Shown: one piece after another, positions 61,329 to 64,000 of the stretch
How the letters are laid out: each line of letters begins with the position of its first letter
Position numbering within the stretch: the first letter of the stretch is position 1
DNA from: Saprospiraceae bacterium
GTDB lineage: Bacteria > Bacteroidota > Bacteroidia > Chitinophagales > Saprospiraceae
Length of the DNA: 64,000 nucleotides
Direction: 5' to 3'
Assembly (NCBI GenBank): GCA_019638455.1
Contig: JAHBTU010000002.1
Location: forward strand, 282,501-346,500
The notes under the pieces: model-generated
What the model was told of the DNA's origin: nothing
Seen by the model: the letters and a program-made list of their open reading frames with translations, nothing else
Databases searched by the model: none
Translations under genes and position numbers: made by a program

Positions 61329-63035
61329 TCAATACCCCACGGCCTGACCATCCTTGCGAGCATCCGAAGCACCAAAATAAACCCTCTTCGAGGCATCGAA
61401 TCGGATGGCCTGATACCCGCCGTAACTGCCCGGCGGTGCCCAACCCACGCGATGCCCCATCTGCATCAAGGCGCGAATGGTCTCGTAAGGGAAGCCGTTT
61501 TCAAGCGTGATGTACCCAGCGTCTTTCATTCGCTCGCCGGTAGGCTCACTGCTTCCTTGATGGTCAATGCGCGGCGCGTCACCAGCTTCTTGCGCGTTCA
61601 TGCCAAAATCAATCATGTTCATCAGTATTTCGACATGGCCGAGCGGTTGAAACGAGCCACCCATCACCCCAAAGGACATCCAAGGCTTGCCGTCTTTGGT
61701 CACAAAAGCTGGAATAATTGTGTGAAAAGGTCTTTTGTGCGGCGCGTAAGTATTGGCTTGCTCAGGTTCGAGCGTGAAAAGCTGCCCCCTGTTCTGCAAC
61801 ATGAATCCCAAGCCATCAGGCACCATGCCAGAGCCGAAGCCCCTAAAGTTGGACTGGATGAGCGACACCATGTTGCCCTCTTCGTCGGCTACCGTGAGAT
61901 AAATCGTGTCGCCATCTTTCAGATGGGGGTTTCCTGCTTCTACCGTCGCGGCAGCGCGATTGGGGTTTATCAGTTTGCGACGTGCTGCGGCATATTCTTT
62001 TGAAATCAGGCGCTTCACGATGCCCGGCTGCATATATTCCAAGTCAGCATAAAACCTTGCGCGGTCTTCATAAGCGAGTTTTTTGGCCTCCACGAACAGG
62101 TGAATATGCTCAGGGGAGCCGAAGGAAATTTTGGAAAAATCAAAGCCTTCAAGTATGTTGAGCATCTGCAAGGCTGCGATGCCTTGGCCATTGGGCGGCA
62201 ATTCCCACACATCGAAACCTCGATAATTGGTGGAGACAGGCTCGAGCCATTCGGAGGTGTGTTCCGCCAAATCCCTAAGGGAGAGGAAGCCACCGTTTTT
62301 CCGCATGAACTCGTCTATTGCTTGCGCTATTTCCCCTTTGTAAAATACATCGCGTCCGCCATTGGCGATTTTTTCCAACGAGTTGGCCAGCGACGGGTTT
62401 CGGAAAATATCGCCGCGTTTCGGCGCGATTCCGCCCGGCAAATAGACTTCCTTCACGTTTGGGAATTTTCCATATACCGCTTCCATGCGTTGCCATGAAG
62501 CCGAAGCTTCATCAGCCACCGCAAAACCATCACGGGCATACTTGATGGCTGATGATAGATTTTCCTTCATCGGTTTTTTGCCAAATTTGCCATGCAACGC
62601 AAACCAACCGTCCACACATCCGGGCACCGACACAGGCAGTGGGCCAAAAGGCGGGATATACTGAATTTTGCGATGAACAAAGGTGTCCAAAGTAAGCAAG
62701 TGAGGCGAACGACCGGAGGCATTCAACCCGTGAAGCTTGCCCGTCTTTGCCTCATAGACAATGGCATAGAGGTCTCCTCCAATGCCGTTGACGTGTGGCT
62801 CCACCACCCCAAGCACCGCATTGGCGGCAATGGCCGCATCCACCGCCGAGCCACCCTTGCGTAGCACATCGAGCGCCGCGGCGCTCGCTAAGGGGTGGCT
62901 TGTGCAAGCAATGCCATTGCGGGCCATCACTTCCGAGCGGGTCGCAAAAGCGCGACCGACTGGGCGGTCTTGGGCAAAAGACGCGGCACAAAATGTGGAC
63001 AAAAAAAGAGCACTAACAACAAGTGAATTTTTCAT
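61329..63035 (-). CDS. Gamma-glutamyltransferase
   Basis: A 568-residue protein from ATG 63035, the start of signal peptide MKNSLVVSALFLSTFCAASFAQ. The proenzyme cleaves itself before the nucleophile Thr377 in KDGDTIYLTVADEEGN, releasing the large and small subunits. Other marks: FGSGMVPDGLGFMLQNRG and the C-terminal GVMGGSFQPLGHVEIL. Canonical GGT has TTHxS around the nucleophile; here the histidine is replaced (TIYLT), as in a divergent bacterial class. It transfers or hydrolyses the gamma-glutamyl group of glutathione and similar compounds in the periplasm. It converges with the radical SAM gene, 4 bp apart. Confidence 0.92.
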   Translation of the reverse strand: MKNSLVVSALFLSTFCAASFAQDRPVGRAFATRSEVMARNGIACTSHPLASAAALDVLRKGGSAVDAAIAANAVLGVVEPHVNGIGGDLYAIVYEAKTGKLHGLNASGRSPHLLTLDTFVHRKIQYIPPFGPLPVSVPGCVDGWFALHGKFGKKPMKENLSSAIKYARDGFAVADEASASWQRMEAVYGKFPNVKEVYLPGGIAPKRGDIFRNPSLANSLEKIANGGRDVFYKGEIAQAIDEFMRKNGGFLSLRDLAEHTSEWLEPVSTNYRGFDVWELPPNGQGIAALQMLNILEGFDFSKISFGSPEHIHLFVEAKKLAYEDRARFYADLEYMQPGIVKRLISKEYAAARRKLINPNRAAATVEAGNPHLKDGDTIYLTVADEEGNMVSLIQSNFRGFGSGMVPDGLGFMLQNRGQLFTLEPEQANTYAPHKRPFHTIIPAFVTKDGKPWMSFGVMGGSFQPLGHVEILMNMIDFGMNAQEAGDAPRIDHQGSSEPTGERMKDAGYITLENGFPYETIRALMQMGHRVGWAPPGSYGGYQAIRFDASKRVYFGASDARKDGQAVGY

Positions 63036-63360
63036 GGCATAACCAGATAAAAGAAGATTTGAACCTGCCCGTTGGCAAGGCAGGGATTTCCTTGATTGAT
63101 TTGTGTGATTTTCAAAGGATTGTAAGCGTTGTTCGTTCAAAACCACCCTGTCAGAACCTGTGCTCAGGGGCTTGCCCGGCCAAGTGAAACGGACGGGGCT
63201 GATTTGTGTTGACTATATCACTGATTTTGGAATAAGGCTGCAAGTATATTGAAACAAAACTACGCCCATGTCATCCATTTAAAATACCCATTCAGCAAGC
63301 ATTTTTTCCGGCGGAAAGATGTTTGGCCTTAATTTCACCTGTCGGAAACTACTTTGACCC
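63036..63360. other. 325-bp divergent intergenic region
   Basis: Lies between the divergent gamma-glutamyltransferase and YceI genes and must contain both promoters. I see no exact TAnnTTTG element with good placement, no strong terminator and no small gene. Confidence 0.5.
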
Positions 63361-63945
63361 ATGTATGCAAGCATCTTAAGCGGGCTGTTGTTCTTAGCCG
63401 TATCGTCGTTGGGAACGAAGGCGGGCCTTGTCCGCCATGCTGAAAATGTCGCCCAGCAAGGCGTGTTTCGATGTGAAAACGGCAAGGTCGCTTTCAAGTC
63501 CGATGCACCATTGGAGAGCATCACGGCCAAGAGCAACAAGTTGCGCGGTATCATAGACACCGCCAAACAGACCTTCGCATGGACGGTGGAAATAAAGACG
63601 TTCGAGGGTTTCAACAGCCCCCTCCAGCGAGAGCATTTCAATGAAAACTACATGGAAAGCCGGAAATATCAGAAGGCAAGTTTTGCCGGAAAAATTATCG
63701 AGCAAATAGACTTTCAGAAGAACGGGACATACACTGTTCGCGCCAAAGGCAATCTCAACATACACGGCGTGGAGCAAGAACGCATCATAAAAAGCCAATT
63801 GGAATTGAGTGGAAACAAGCTCAGGGTCCAATCCACCTTTACCGTTCCGTTGGCAGACCACGACATCACGATACCCAAGGTCGTTTACCAAAAAATTGCC
63901 GAGGAAATCACGGTGACGGTGGATGCAGAATTGACAGGCAACTAA
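63361..63945 (+). CDS. YceI-family periplasmic protein
   Basis: A 194-residue protein from ATG 63361. The start MYASILSGLLFLAVSSLGTKA is a short signal peptide. The rest has the YceI lipocalin-like pattern: FKSDAPLESITAKSNKL, FNSPLQREHFNENYMESRKY, ASFAGKII, and VRAKGNLNIHGVEQERII. YceI proteins bind isoprenoid or other lipid-like molecules in the periplasm. The signal peptide has no lipobox. It is divergent from the gamma-glutamyltransferase gene and ends 55 bp before the window edge, where nothing further is resolved. Confidence 0.9.
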   Translation: MYASILSGLLFLAVSSLGTKAGLVRHAENVAQQGVFRCENGKVAFKSDAPLESITAKSNKLRGIIDTAKQTFAWTVEIKTFEGFNSPLQREHFNENYMESRKYQKASFAGKIIEQIDFQKNGTYTVRAKGNLNIHGVEQERIIKSQLELSGNKLRVQSTFTVPLADHDITIPKVVYQKIAEEITVTVDAELTGN

Positions 63946-64000
63946 CATCCTTATTTTGCACAGATTAGCCAACATATTTCTCCTTTTCCTCTGCCTCTCC

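Overview
The window comes from a member of the Bacteroidota, most likely in or near the Saprospiria/Chitinophagia. The evidence is: promoters of the Bacteroidota type (-7 element TAnnTTTG) in front of several genes, almost no Shine-Dalgarno sequences, a type IX secretion (T9SS) C-terminal domain protein, TonB-dependent receptor and DUF5686-type outer-membrane proteins with carboxypeptidase-like N-terminal domains, a DUF6913-like gene next to dapA, and the futalosine menaquinone enzyme MqnC. Coding density is normal, base composition is near 50% GC by eye, and there is no prophage, full insertion sequence or CRISPR array. About forty protein genes and one tRNA gene are annotated.

Layout. 0-8 kb: mnmE, a TonB-dependent receptor, mqnC, a PLP decarboxylase and a LytTR response regulator. 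8.0-8.2 kb: a 115-bp miniature inverted-repeat element with a 9-bp target duplication, lying between the regulator and its probable partner kinase (8.2-11.3 kb). 11.5-19.3 kb: thioesterase, TonB-domain protein, MddA-like methyltransferase, lepA, dapA, accA, tRNA-Asp and a protein resembling the N-terminal module of McrB-type ATPases. 19.5-29.7 kb: one gene of 3,420 codons encoding LamG domains, one of which appears to be interrupted by two complete LamG domains, then a central domain of unknown type and eight PKD/Ig-like repeats. An OmpA/PD40 outer-membrane protein and thrC follow.

32.3-47 kb looks like the chromosome-segregation and origin side of the window. Two perfect 16-bp parS palindromes lie inside and just after thrC. 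They are followed by an unbroken minus-strand run (tandem amidohydrolase, ftsK, LysM protein, RND adaptor, PQQ-type dehydrogenase, alpha/beta hydrolase, Tat-exported pirin, thiolase, SRAP peptidase), then a 650-bp AT-rich intergenic region with a perfect DnaA box, two relaxed boxes and divergent flanking genes. That region is a candidate oriC.

47-64 kb: heme A synthase, the rpsF-rpsR-rplI ribosomal operon, a two-domain VOC protein, a DUF5686 outer-membrane protein and a TetR regulator sharing a set of AT-rich operator-like palindromes, a divergent EF-G paralogue, a T9SS cargo protein, AMP nucleosidase, a small membrane protein, a PA0069-type radical SAM protein, gamma-glutamyltransferase and a YceI-family protein. 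Most of these are housekeeping genes. The unusual material is the nested-LamG giant protein, the parS/oriC signals, the miniature element and the TetR operator set.
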